Shown here in pieces: positions 34,218 through 42,612 of a stretch of DNA of 48,314 nucleotides (positions within the stretch are counted from its first letter, which is position 1; the number at the start of each line of letters is the position of its first letter). Under the pieces are notes generated by a model. The model was not told the origin of the DNA. It ran no database searches and saw only the letters and a list, made by a program, of their open reading frames with translations. The stretch covers positions 1 through 48,314 of the forward strand of contig JALNWS010000001.1 in assembly GCA_023230755.1 (NCBI GenBank), read 5' to 3'. The position numbers were made by a program, and so were the translations under genes. Source of the DNA: Azoarcus sp. (GTDB taxonomy: Bacteria > Pseudomonadota > Gammaproteobacteria > Burkholderiales > Rhodocyclaceae).

Positions 34218-35501
34218 TCAGCCCACCGTGCCCGCCCGCGCCAGCATCGCGTGCAGCAGCACATTGGCACCGGCGGCCAGATGCACCGGGTCTGCATCCT
34301 CGATCTCGTTATGCGAGATGCCGTCCTTGCACGGCACGAAGATCATCGCAGTGGGCGCCGTACCGGCCACATAGACCGCGTCGTGCCCCGCACCACTGAC
34401 GATGTCGAGATGGCTGCAACCCGCCCGTTCGGCGCCGTCGCGGATGGCATCGACGAGTACCGGCGCAAAGGCGACCGGTTCGAAGTACACCACCTGTGTG
34501 ACCGTCACACCAACCGGGAAATCCCTCTGCAGCAGTTCGGCAGCTTCGCGCAATGCCGCGTCCATCGCCAGCAGACCGTCGTCGTCGCCGTGACGGAAAT
34601 CCACGGTGAAGCTGACCTTACCCGGAATCACGTTGCGCGAGTTCGGATACACATGCACGCAGCCCACCGTGCCGCGCCCGTCGGGCTGATGCGCCAGCGC
34701 GATCTCCACCACTTTCTGCATGAGGTGGGTCGCAGCGAACAGCGCATCCTTGCGCAAGCGCATCGGCGTGGGGCCGGCGTGCGACTCCATGCCGGTGACG
34801 GTGACGTCGTACCAGCGCTGACCGAGTGCGCCGGTGACCACACCAATCGTGGTGTCGGCATCTTCGAGCACCGGCCCCTGCTCGATATGCGCCTCGAAGT
34901 AGGCACCGAAGCGCGGTGCGCCGGCTCGGACCGACGTCGGCCCATCGCCGGCGTAGCCGATGGCAGCCAGCGCGTCCGCCACGGTAATGCCGTCGTGATC
35001 GGCGCGGCTCAGCGCATGGTCGAGCGTGAAGGCGTCGACATACACGCCCGAGCCCATCATCACCGGCACGAAGCGCGAGCCTTCCTCATTGGTCCATACG
35101 CAGACCTCGACCGGGGCCTCGGTGCGGATGTTGTACTGGTTGAGCGTACGAATCACCTCCAGCCCGGCCATCACCCCGTAATTGCCATCAAACTTGCCGC
35201 CGGTGGGCTGGGTGTCAATATGGCTGCCGGTGGCGATCGCCGGCACATCGTCGCGCGCCCCTGGCCGGCGGGCAAAGATGTTGCCGATCTGGTCGATGCG
35301 GATGCTGCAGCCTTCGGCACGACACCAGGCGACGAACAGGTCACGCGCCTTGCCGTCGATCTCGGTGAGCGCCAGGCGGCACACACCGCCCTTGTCGGTG
35401 GCGCCAAGCTGCGCCAGATCCATCAGTGACTGCCACAGGCGCGAGCCGTCGATGGCGAGGCCGGGCACGGAAGCGCCGGCAGGGGGTAGACGATCATTCA
35501 T
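34218..35501 (-). CDS. Zn-dependent carbamoyl-amino-acid hydrolase (beta-ureidopropionase / allantoate amidohydrolase family)
   Basis: This is an M20-type amidohydrolase of 427 residues. The metal ligands appear in GSHIDTQPTGGKFDG (His94, Asp105) and TNEEGSRF (Glu139/140), with EAHIEQGP and a late SHNEIED. The GKFDGNYGV form and the length match N-carbamoyl-beta-alanine and N-carbamoyl-L-amino-acid hydrolases. With the two genes upstream in its operon, release of beta-alanine from N-carbamoyl-beta-alanine is the best guess. Hydrolysis of allantoate or of another carbamoyl amino acid is the alternative. Confidence 0.85.
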   Translation of the reverse strand: MNDRLPPAGASVPGLAIDGSRLWQSLMDLAQLGATDKGGVCRLALTEIDGKARDLFVAWCRAEGCSIRIDQIGNIFARRPGARDDVPAIATGSHIDTQPTGGKFDGNYGVMAGLEVIRTLNQYNIRTEAPVEVCVWTNEEGSRFVPVMMGSGVYVDAFTLDHALSRADHDGITVADALAAIGYAGDGPTSVRAGAPRFGAYFEAHIEQGPVLEDADTTIGVVTGALGQRWYDVTVTGMESHAGPTPMRLRKDALFAATHLMQKVVEIALAHQPDGRGTVGCVHVYPNSRNVIPGKVSFTVDFRHGDDDGLLAMDAALREAAELLQRDFPVGVTVTQVVYFEPVAFAPVLVDAIRDGAERAGCSHLDIVSGAGHDAVYVAGTAPTAMIFVPCKDGISHNEIEDADPVHLAAGANVLLHAMLARAGTVG

Positions 35502-35515
35502 TCAATAGACTCCAA

Positions 35516-37009
35516 TCAGCCGTTACTGGGAAAGGCGAACTGCGCCTTTTCGATACTGGCGCTGGGCCAGCGCTGGGTCAGGGTCTTGCGCCGCGTGTAG
35601 AAACGCACGGCATCGGGCCCGTAGGCATACAGATCGCCGAACAGCGAACGCTTCCAGCCACCGAAGCTCTGGCAGGCAACCGGCACCGGCAAGGGCACGT
35701 TCACCCCGACCATGCCGACCTGGACGCGGTCGGTGAAGTGACGCGCGACCGCGCCGTCGCGGGTGAACACGCAGGTGCCATTGCCAAATTCGTGTGCATC
35801 GATGAGCGCAATCGCCTCGTCCAGGCTCGCGACACGCACGATCGCCAGCACCGGACCGAAGATCTCTTCCTTGTAGACGCGCATCCCGGGCTTGACGTGG
35901 TCGAACAGGGTGCCGCCGAGGAAGAAGCCGTTCTCGCCGCCCGCCACCTTGAGCGTGCGGCCGTCGACCACCAGCTCGGCGCCCTCTTCCGCGCCGAGGT
36001 CGATGTAGCTTTTAACCTTGTCGCGATGCACGGCGGTGACAAGCGGACCCATGTCCAGCCCGCGCGTCTGGCCGTTGCCGATGGCCAGCGCCTCGACCTT
36101 GGGCTTGAGGCGCTTCACCAGTTCGTCGGCGACCTGATCGCCTACCGTAACCACCACCGAGATCGCCATGCAGCGCTCGCCGCAGGAACCGTAGGCCGCA
36201 CCCATGATGGCGTTGACCGCGTTGTCGAGATCGGCGTCGGGCATCAGCACCGCATGGTTCTTGGCGCCGCCCAGCGCCTGCACACGCTTGCCGTGTGCGG
36301 TGCCGGTGGCATAGATGTATTCGGCGATCGGGGTCGAGCCAACAAAGCTCACCGCCTTCACCCGCGCGTCGGTCAGCAGGGTGTCGACCGCTTCCTTGTC
36401 ACCGTTGACGACGTTGAACACGCCCGGCGGCAGGCCGGCTTCGGTGAGCAGTTCGGCCAGGATCATCGCCGCCGACGGGTCTTTCTCCGACGGCTTGAGG
36501 ATGAAGCAGTTACCGCAGGCAATTGCCATCGGGAACATCCACATCGGTACCATCGACGGGAAGTTGAACGGCGTGATGCCGGCCACCACGCCCAGCGGCG
36601 GAAACTCGGACCACGAATCGATCTCGGGGCCGACGTCGCGGCTGTGCTCGCCCTTGAGGAACTCCGGCGCACCGCAGGCGTATTCCACTACCTCGATGCC
36701 GCGCTGCAGTTCGCCATGCGCGTCCTCCCACACCTTGCCGTGCTCTTCCACGATGGCTGCGACGATGCGGTCGGCGTGCTTGTCGAGCAGCGCCTTGTAG
36801 GCGAAGAGAATGCGGGCGCGCTTAAGCGGCGGCGTCTTGCGCCAGGCCGGGAAAGCCGCCTCGGCCGAGGCAATTGCCTGCTCCACCGTGGCGCGGCTGG
36901 CCATCGCCACCTGACGCACGGGCTCGCCCAGCGCGGGGTTGAAAACTGCTTGCAGACGTTCGCTGTCGGCGAGCGTCTGACCGTTGATGTAATGACCAAT
37001 CGTGTTCAT
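35516..37009 (-). CDS. mmsA: CoA-acylating methylmalonate-semialdehyde dehydrogenase
   Basis: This enzyme oxidises malonate or methylmalonate semialdehyde to acetyl-CoA or propionyl-CoA with NAD and CoA. The 497-residue product starts with GHYINGQTL, and has KPSEKDPSAA (cofactor), FVGSTPIAEYIY and the catalytic Cys in GSCGERCMA near residues 276-283. The general-base Glu of hydrolytic aldehyde dehydrogenases is replaced in the ALGGAKNHA stretch, as in MmsA. Placed after an omega-aminotransferase, the substrate is probably malonate semialdehyde from beta-alanine. It lies 27 bases after that gene. Confidence 0.92.
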   Translation of the reverse strand: MNTIGHYINGQTLADSERLQAVFNPALGEPVRQVAMASRATVEQAIASAEAAFPAWRKTPPLKRARILFAYKALLDKHADRIVAAIVEEHGKVWEDAHGELQRGIEVVEYACGAPEFLKGEHSRDVGPEIDSWSEFPPLGVVAGITPFNFPSMVPMWMFPMAIACGNCFILKPSEKDPSAAMILAELLTEAGLPPGVFNVVNGDKEAVDTLLTDARVKAVSFVGSTPIAEYIYATGTAHGKRVQALGGAKNHAVLMPDADLDNAVNAIMGAAYGSCGERCMAISVVVTVGDQVADELVKRLKPKVEALAIGNGQTRGLDMGPLVTAVHRDKVKSYIDLGAEEGAELVVDGRTLKVAGGENGFFLGGTLFDHVKPGMRVYKEEIFGPVLAIVRVASLDEAIALIDAHEFGNGTCVFTRDGAVARHFTDRVQVGMVGVNVPLPVPVACQSFGGWKRSLFGDLYAYGPDAVRFYTRRKTLTQRWPSASIEKAQFAFPSNG

Positions 37010-37036
37010 CTGCTGTCTCTCTGTATTTTTATGGGC

Positions 37037-38365
37037 TCAGGCAACTGCGCGCAGCGCCTCACGTACGGTCTCGAAGATACGGGTGAGTTCGTCCGGCGTC
37101 GAATCGAGGAAGGGCGAAAACTGCAGGATATCCCCGCCGTTGCGGATCACCACGCCCGCTTCGAAGCACTTGAGGAAGACCTCGTAACCGCGCGCACCCG
37201 GCGCCCCCGGACGCGGTGCCAGTTCGATGCCGCCCATGAGGCCGAAGTTGCGGATATCGATCACATGCGGCTCGCCCTTGAGGGCGTGGATGGTCTCTTC
37301 AAAAATCGGCTCGAGCGCACGGGCACGTGCAAAGCTGTCTTCTTCACGATAGACCTTCATCGTTGCCAGGCCCGCGGCAGCGGCCAGCGGATGGCCCGAA
37401 TAAGTGTAGCCGTGGAACAGTTCGACCGCGCTGTCCGGGCCCTGCATCAAGGCCTGATAGACCTCCTCGCGCACGATGACGGCGCCCATCGGCACTACAC
37501 CATTGGTCAGGCCCTTGGCGGTGGTGATGATGTCGGGCGTGACGCCGAAACGGGCCGACGCGAAGGGTGCGCCAACGCGGCCGAAAGCGGTAATGACTTC
37601 GTCGAAGATCAGCAGGATGCCGTACTTGTCACAGATTTCGCGCAGGCGCTGCAGGTAGCCGATCGGCGGCACCAGGATGCCGGTCGAGCCCGACACCGGC
37701 TCCACGATCAGTGCGGCAATGTTCGACGCATCGTGCAGGCCGACCAGACGCTCGAGATCCTCCGCCAGGTCGCAGCCCCAGGTCGGCTGACCGCGGGTGA
37801 AGGCCATGTCTGCGTGGCTGTAAGTGTGGCGAATGTGGTCCACGCCAGGCAGCAGCGTGGCACTGAACACCTTGCGGTTGCCCGGAATGCCACCCACCGA
37901 CATGCCACCGAAGTTCACCCCGTGATAACCCCGCTCGCGCCCGATCAGCCGCGTACGCTGGCCCTCGCCCCGTGCACGGTGATAGGCCAGCGCGATCTTG
38001 AGTGCGGTATCGGCCGACTCCGAGCCGGAGTTGGTGAAGAACACCCGGTCGAGCCCGGCCGGTGCCAGATCCGCCACTTCGCGCGCCAGCGCAATCGCGC
38101 GGTCGTTCGTTACCTGAAAGCCCATGCTGTAGTCGAGCGTGGCCACCTGCTCCTGCACCGCCGACACGATTGCAGGATGGCAGTGGCCAAGCCCCGAGGT
38201 CCACAGGCCGGAGAAGGCATCCAGCAACTGCTGGCCATCCTCTGCCGTGTAGTAGTGACCGCGTGCCGCCTTGATGACGCGGGGGGATTTCCAGAAGGCG
38301 CGGTTGGCCGTGTAGGGCAGCCAGAAAGCTTGATCGTGGTTCATGGTGGGCACCGTTGATGACAT
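37037..38365 (-). CDS. class III omega-aminotransferase (beta-alanine:pyruvate type)
   Basis: This PLP enzyme has 442 residues, with the landmarks of beta-alanine-pyruvate transaminases: FWLPYTANRAFW at the start, FTNSGSESADTALKIA (phosphate site), RGYHGVNFGGMSVGG, LIFDEVITAFGR (Asp contacting the PLP nitrogen) and TTAKGLTNG with Lys284 as the Schiff-base lysine. The reaction would turn beta-alanine and pyruvate into malonate semialdehyde and alanine, feeding MmsA. It is the first gene of the minus-strand operon. A LysR-like operator lies 56 bases upstream of the ATG at 38365. Confidence 0.9.
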   Translation of the reverse strand: MSSTVPTMNHDQAFWLPYTANRAFWKSPRVIKAARGHYYTAEDGQQLLDAFSGLWTSGLGHCHPAIVSAVQEQVATLDYSMGFQVTNDRAIALAREVADLAPAGLDRVFFTNSGSESADTALKIALAYHRARGEGQRTRLIGRERGYHGVNFGGMSVGGIPGNRKVFSATLLPGVDHIRHTYSHADMAFTRGQPTWGCDLAEDLERLVGLHDASNIAALIVEPVSGSTGILVPPIGYLQRLREICDKYGILLIFDEVITAFGRVGAPFASARFGVTPDIITTAKGLTNGVVPMGAVIVREEVYQALMQGPDSAVELFHGYTYSGHPLAAAAGLATMKVYREEDSFARARALEPIFEETIHALKGEPHVIDIRNFGLMGGIELAPRPGAPGARGYEVFLKCFEAGVVIRNGGDILQFSPFLDSTPDELTRIFETVREALRAVA

Positions 38366-38420
38366 GCCTTCATCCTAACCATGAACAAACGTGCAAAAAA
38401 CGACTCATTGCGTCACTGAA

Positions 38421-38438
38421 GTTTCATTCAATCGAAAC
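38421..38438. promoter_or_regulatory. candidate LysR operator, copy 2
   Basis: GTTTCA-TTCAAT-CGAAAC has the same length and nearly the same arms as the site at 26770-26787. It is placed upstream of the aminotransferase operon, about where an activating LysR site would be. Confidence 0.6.
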
Positions 38439-38582
38439 TTAACCCGCACCGAGCACACCAGAACCACCTCCGTCACGGATCGACAGCAGTGCGTTCAAGC
38501 CACCGCTTTCCGATTCCCTCATGGCGATGCAGCAGAGTGATGCATACTCTTGGGCCAGCGACTCCAAACAGTTTCGGTCGCA

Positions 38583-38601
38583 CGCAGGAATGCATCCTGC
38601 G
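38583..38601. repeat. 19-bp palindrome before the methyltransferase gene
   Basis: CGCAGGA (38583-38589) pairs with TCCTGCG (38595-38601) around ATGCA. It ends 19 bases before the ATG at 38621. It may be an operator or an RNA hairpin in the leader. Confidence 0.4.
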
Positions 38602-38620
38602 CGCAGCCCACCCGCACCTC

Positions 38621-39637
38621 ATGTCCTCTGCTCTGATTTCCAGCCTCGACAGCGCGCTCACCGCCCGCGCCTCCCTAATCGCCCAGCTCGCCGCCGAACA
38701 GACCGATGCCTACCGGCTCTTTCACGGCAGCGTCGAAGGCCTGTCCGGGCTGACGGTGGATCGCTACGGCGACGCCCTGCTCGCGCAGACTTTTCATCGC
38801 TCACTCACCGCCGAAGAGCGTGCCGAACTGGAAGCCTTCTACGCCAACGCCTTCCCCGGCCTGCCCCTGATCCTGAACGACCGCAGCCCGGCGAACTCAC
38901 GCATCGCCAACGAGCTGACGCCCGAACAGACCGAGATCGCGCAGCAGCCGCGCGAATTCCGCGAACTCGGCGTCAAGTACCGCTTCCAGGCCCGCCACGC
39001 AGGCCAGGACCCGTGGCTCTTTCTCGACATGCGCGCCGGACGCCGGCGGGTGATGCAGGAGGCGGCCGGCAAGTCGCTGCTCAACGTGTTTGCCTACACC
39101 TGCGGCGTAGGCATCGCAGCGGCACACGCCGGCGCCCGTCACGTGGTAAACGTCGACTTTTCCGAATCCAGCCTGGCCGTCGGCAAGGAAAACGCCCGCC
39201 TCAACGAGCTGCCGATCCGCGTGCGCTTCGTCAAAAGCGACGCCTTCGCCGCGATGCGTCAGCTCTCGGGCATCGGCCAGCCAAAGATGGTGCGCGGCAA
39301 GCGCATGCCTCCCTTCCCCGAACTCGAGCCGCACCAGTTCGACCTCGTCTTTCTCGACCCGCCGCGCTATGCCCGCAGCCCCTTCGGTGTGGTCGATCTG
39401 GTCAAGGACTACCCCGCCCTGTTCAAGCCCGCCCTGCTGTCGACCGCAGAAGGCGGGACCCTGATCTGCTGCAACAACGTGGCACAGGTGAAGCGTGACG
39501 AATGGCTGGATCAGTTGCAGCGCAGCGCGGCAAAGGCCGGACGGCCAGTTCGCGAAATGGAATGGATCGAACCCGAAAGCGACTTTCCCAGCCCGGACCA
39601 CAATCCACCATTGAAGATGGCACTGCTGCGGGTGTAA
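38621..39637 (+). CDS. class I SAM-dependent methyltransferase, RlmI-like
   Basis: This is a probable rRNA or nucleic-acid methyltransferase of 338 residues from ATG 38621 (MSSALISSLDSAL). The SAM site is LLNVFAYTCGVGIAAAHAG, followed by NVDFSESSLAVGKENARLN. The catalytic-region motif is FDLVFLDPPRYARSPFG. The N-terminal segment GLSGLTVDRYGDALLAQTF resembles the PUA/EEHEE part of RlmI (m5C1962 of 23S rRNA), but without a full PUA domain. The frame opens 44 codons earlier; that start lies before the palindrome and lacks host-like codons. The exact target base is not certain. Confidence 0.8.
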   Translation: MSSALISSLDSALTARASLIAQLAAEQTDAYRLFHGSVEGLSGLTVDRYGDALLAQTFHRSLTAEERAELEAFYANAFPGLPLILNDRSPANSRIANELTPEQTEIAQQPREFRELGVKYRFQARHAGQDPWLFLDMRAGRRRVMQEAAGKSLLNVFAYTCGVGIAAAHAGARHVVNVDFSESSLAVGKENARLNELPIRVRFVKSDAFAAMRQLSGIGQPKMVRGKRMPPFPELEPHQFDLVFLDPPRYARSPFGVVDLVKDYPALFKPALLSTAEGGTLICCNNVAQVKRDEWLDQLQRSAAKAGRPVREMEWIEPESDFPSPDHNPPLKMALLRV

Positions 39638-39712
39638 GACAGCCGCCCGCGACACCATCACACACGTAGACACAAGCACCGACGCCGCTCACCGCCAGCA
39701 TACAAGGCAAAT

Positions 39713-40630
39713 ATGCAAGCAGAACCCGACGCCCCATCCGGGCTCCGAGGCCTCTCCGACATCCAGAAAGGCGCACTGGCGGGCATTGTCGTCGTGCTGT
39801 GCTGGTCGGGCTTCAACATCGTGTCGCGCTTCGGCAGCACCGGTACCTTCACCCCTTTTGATCTGGCCGCACTGCGCTACAGCATCTCCGGCCTGATCGC
39901 GCTGCCGCTCTTTCTCACCCGCGTTGCGGTACGCGACTGGCCGCGCTACATGGTGCTCACGCTGTTCGGTGGCCTGGGCTACGCCTTGCTCGTCTACTCC
40001 GGTTTCAGCTTCGCGCCCAGCGCCCATGCGGGGGTGTTCGTCAATGGCGGCATTCCGTTCTGGACCGTGATCATGCTCGGCATTGGCTCCGGTTTTCGTA
40101 TTCCACGCGCGGTGCTGATCGCCCTCCTGCTGTCGACCTGCGGCCTGCTGCTGATCGCCTCCGAAAGCCTGTTCGCACCGCGCCACGGCACGGAGTGGAT
40201 CGGCGACCTGCTCTTCCTCTGCGCCGCACTGACCTGGGCAATTTTCGGCCTGCTGATGCGCCGCTGGCAGATCCAGCCCAAGCTCGCTGTCCTCGGCATT
40301 GCCAGCTTCGCGGCGGTCAGCTACCTGCCGGTGTATCTGCTGTGGCTGCCCAAGACCATCGCCAACGCATCATGGGGCGACCTGCTGCTGCAGGGTACCT
40401 ACCAGGGCGTGATCGCCGCCCTGCTCGCCTCCGGCATGTACAGCTACGCCATCCAGAAGATCGGTGCCAGCCAGGCGTCGATGATGCTCGCGCTGGTGCC
40501 CGCCGTCTCCGCCATCGGCGCCTACCTTCTGCTCGGCGAATCGATCAGTCTCACGGTGGCCATCGGCATCATCGTGGTATCAGCGGGCGCAGCGCTGGGG
40601 GCACTGCCGAATCGGAAGGCGGTGCGCTAG
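39713..40630 (+). CDS. EamA/DMT-family transporter
   Basis: This is an inner-membrane permease of the drug/metabolite transporter superfamily. The 305-residue product holds ten predicted helices in two EamA halves. The first begins GALAGIVVVLCWSGFNIVSRF and the second begins IGDLLFLCAALTWAIFGLLM. The late ALVPAVSAIGAYLLLGESIS is the typical second-half motif. Members export amino acids or other metabolites; no substrate can be assigned. It is the last host gene before the prophage and is followed by a strong terminator. Confidence 0.85.
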   Translation: MQAEPDAPSGLRGLSDIQKGALAGIVVVLCWSGFNIVSRFGSTGTFTPFDLAALRYSISGLIALPLFLTRVAVRDWPRYMVLTLFGGLGYALLVYSGFSFAPSAHAGVFVNGGIPFWTVIMLGIGSGFRIPRAVLIALLLSTCGLLLIASESLFAPRHGTEWIGDLLFLCAALTWAIFGLLMRRWQIQPKLAVLGIASFAAVSYLPVYLLWLPKTIANASWGDLLLQGTYQGVIAALLASGMYSYAIQKIGASQASMMLALVPAVSAIGAYLLLGESISLTVAIGIIVVSAGAALGALPNRKAVR

Positions 40631-40660
40631 GCACGGGTTCCCGCAAGGCAGCAGCCCCGG

Positions 40661-40698
40661 AAATACAAACGGCCCCTGAAGAGGGGCCGTTTGTATTT
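40661..40698. terminator. strong terminator after the EamA gene
   Basis: A perfect 17-bp stem (40661-40677 and 40682-40698) encloses loop gaag. The plus-strand arm ends in TTTGTATTT, giving a U-rich tail. Both orientations are possible. Confidence 0.88.
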
Positions 40699-40726
40699 AA
40701 TTCTGGCGGAAGCTCAGGAATCCGTA

Positions 40727-40881
40727 ATGATGCTATATGAGACATATTGAGACGCCAAACAAGCACTATAAACGCTTGTTTTTATGGCTATCACTGTCTC
40801 AAACTGCATCATCACGCATTAGACAATCGCAACGATTTATGTAGAATGATGCGTAGAACAACAGCAGGACATACGCATCAT
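40727..40881. promoter_or_regulatory. integrase control / presumed attachment region
   Basis: ATGATGC occurs at 40727-40733 and 40846-40852, and its complement GCATCAT at 40806-40812 and 40875-40881. The last pair extends to 10-bp arms (40846-40855 and 40872-40881) that flank the ribosome site AGGA and overlap the integrase ATG. TGAGAC occurs at 40738 and 40748 (10 bases apart) and inverted at 40796. Such clusters suit arm-type integrase sites or operators. Confidence 0.55.
40757..40783 (+). terminator. intrinsic terminator before the integrase
   Basis: AAACAAGC (40757-40764) pairs with GCTTGTTT (40774-40781) around a 9-base loop, and the stem is followed by more T. It would stop any transcription entering from the host side. 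Confidence 0.6.
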
Positions 40882-42127
40882 GGGACGTGCTCACAAGCTC
40901 ACATTGCTAGGCGTTGAACGTCAGAGAATCGCCGGCCTATATGGCGACGGCGCAGGACTCTGGCTCAAGGTCACGACGGGTGGCAGCAAAAGCTGGATTC
41001 TCCGTTACAGGTCAGCAGGTCGCGAACGGTGGGCAGGTCTCGGACCTTATCCTGACGTGGGACTCGCCGAGGCTCGCGAGAAGGCAAGCGAATATCGAAA
41101 GAAGGTCCGGGCGGGAATAGATCCGCTGGACGAGAAGCACGAACAGGACGCAGCCTCCCGCGTTGCTCGCGCCAAGTCCGTAACCTTCGACTGGTGCGCC
41201 CAACAGTACATCGACGCCCACAAGGCCGGATGGAAGAACCCGAAGCACATCGATCAATGGCGTAACACCCTCGCCACCTACGCAAGTCCGACAATCGGAA
41301 AACTCGACGTTGCAAAGATCGACACCGCGCACATTATGAAAGTGCTGCAGGATGACGACCTATGGACGACGAAGGCTGAGACTGCAAGCCGGCTTAGAGG
41401 GCGAATTGAATCCGTTCTCGGATGGTCGACGACTCGCAATTTCAGATCCGGAGAGAACCCGGCACGCTGGCGCGGACACCTCGAAAACCTGCTGCCCCAC
41501 AAATCGAAGATCCAGAAAGTAAAGCACCATGCCGCCCTGCCTTGGCCTGAAGCCAGCACATTCGTGGCAGACCTTCGGAAGCAGGCCGGTGTAGGCGCAC
41601 GCGCTCTTGAGTTCGCCATTCTGACCGCTGCCCGCTCTGGCGAGGTTCGCGGCATGACATGGGGCGAGGTCGATTTGACCGCAGGCGTCTGGATCGTCCC
41701 TGCTGATCGGATGAAAGCCGGCAACGAGCACCGCGTACCGCTTACGCAGCAGGCCGTAAAGGTATTGGAGGCGATCAGGATCGACGACGCCAAGGCGACC
41801 GACCTCGTATTCCCAGGCGTTCGATCCGGCAAGCCGCTATCAGATATGACGCTCGGCGCAGTTCTCAAGCGAATGGACCGACCAGACCTCACTGCGCACG
41901 GTTTCCGCTCAACCTTTCGCGATTGGGCAGCAGAGGCCACAGACTACCCTCGCGACATGGCAGAAATGGCACTCGCGCACACCGTATCCGATAAGGTCGA
42001 AGCAGCCTATCGCCGTGGGGATATGTTCGAGAAGCGCCGCAAGATGATGGCGGATTGGGCAGCACACTGCGAAAAGACCACAAAGACCGGCGAAGAAGTT
42101 TCGCCACAAGAGGAACCCGCCGCCTGA
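40880..42127 (+). CDS. int: tyrosine-type phage integrase (P4-like)
   Basis: This site-specific recombinase inserts and excises the prophage. The 415-residue product has the N-terminal DUF4102-type arm-binding domain (LYGDGAGLWLKVTTGGSKSW), a core-binding domain (about 95-200) and the catalytic domain. The active-site residues are all present: Arg252 in TAARSGEVRG, Lys279, His340 and Arg343 in HGFRSTFRDW, His367 in ALAHTVSDK and Tyr377 in VEAAYRRGD. The ATG at 40880 is inside a 10-bp-arm inverted repeat that also brackets AGGA, suggesting control of its translation or transcription. This family usually inserts near tRNA 3' ends, but none is visible. Confidence 0.93.
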   Translation: MGRAHKLTLLGVERQRIAGLYGDGAGLWLKVTTGGSKSWILRYRSAGRERWAGLGPYPDVGLAEAREKASEYRKKVRAGIDPLDEKHEQDAASRVARAKSVTFDWCAQQYIDAHKAGWKNPKHIDQWRNTLATYASPTIGKLDVAKIDTAHIMKVLQDDDLWTTKAETASRLRGRIESVLGWSTTRNFRSGENPARWRGHLENLLPHKSKIQKVKHHAALPWPEASTFVADLRKQAGVGARALEFAILTAARSGEVRGMTWGEVDLTAGVWIVPADRMKAGNEHRVPLTQQAVKVLEAIRIDDAKATDLVFPGVRSGKPLSDMTLGAVLKRMDRPDLTAHGFRSTFRDWAAEATDYPRDMAEMALAHTVSDKVEAAYRRGDMFEKRRKMMADWAAHCEKTTKTGEEVSPQEEPAA

Positions 42128-42204
42128 CGGTTTCAGGTGAAGCGGGCAGCGACGGTCTAGACCACCATCGCCGCCCTAACCATTTGCAAAAGGAGATTCA
42201 CATC

Positions 42205-42495
42205 ATGGCTAAGTCCAATCATACCAAAGTGACCACAACGCCAACGCCCGAACTTGATCGCGAGGATCACATCACCAGGATCAAAAACATCCGATCCGCC
42301 CTACTGATCGGACTTGCATCATTTGGAGAGGTTGATCGACTAACAAACCGCGCTGAAGTGCTCGAATCGTATGGCGATGCGCTGCCCGATGGCATGAGAC
42401 CGATTCACCCGACGATGTGTCATGAAACGGTGGGGGAGTTTGCCGAGGCATTGCGCGCGCTCGACCTCATGGAAGAGATGCCACTGGCCGGATAA
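42205..42495 (+). CDS. small prophage protein of unknown function
   Basis: The 96-residue product starts at ATG 42205 with AAAGGAG before it. It is acidic in the second half (EFAEALRALDLMEEMP) and has no membrane segment or cysteine cluster beyond one Cys. I do not recognise a family. It follows the integrase by 77 bases on the same strand. The longer open frame upstream overlaps the end of int and lacks a ribosome site. Confidence 0.7.
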   Translation: MAKSNHTKVTTTPTPELDREDHITRIKNIRSALLIGLASFGEVDRLTNRAEVLESYGDALPDGMRPIHPTMCHETVGEFAEALRALDLMEEMPLAG

Positions 42496-42612
42496 CCGCC
42501 CCTCATTACTCAAGCAGTCAGATCATGCCGCCCCTAGCTCGACGGAGCGAAAAGCCGGGAACCCTGCCGGCCTGGGGTGGCACCTTTTGTCAGGGCGCTA
42601 TGGGTGCGAAAA

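Noticed and set aside
35426..38359. 977-codon plus-strand frame opposite the hydrolase, mmsA and aminotransferase genes
   Set aside because: It is the longest open frame in the window but is antisense to three clear enzymes, with no motif of its own.
40699..40880. tRNA or tmRNA 3' end as prophage target
   Set aside because: I looked for a tRNA-like 3' half or CCA end next to the integrase and saw none; the target must be of another kind or at the far end.
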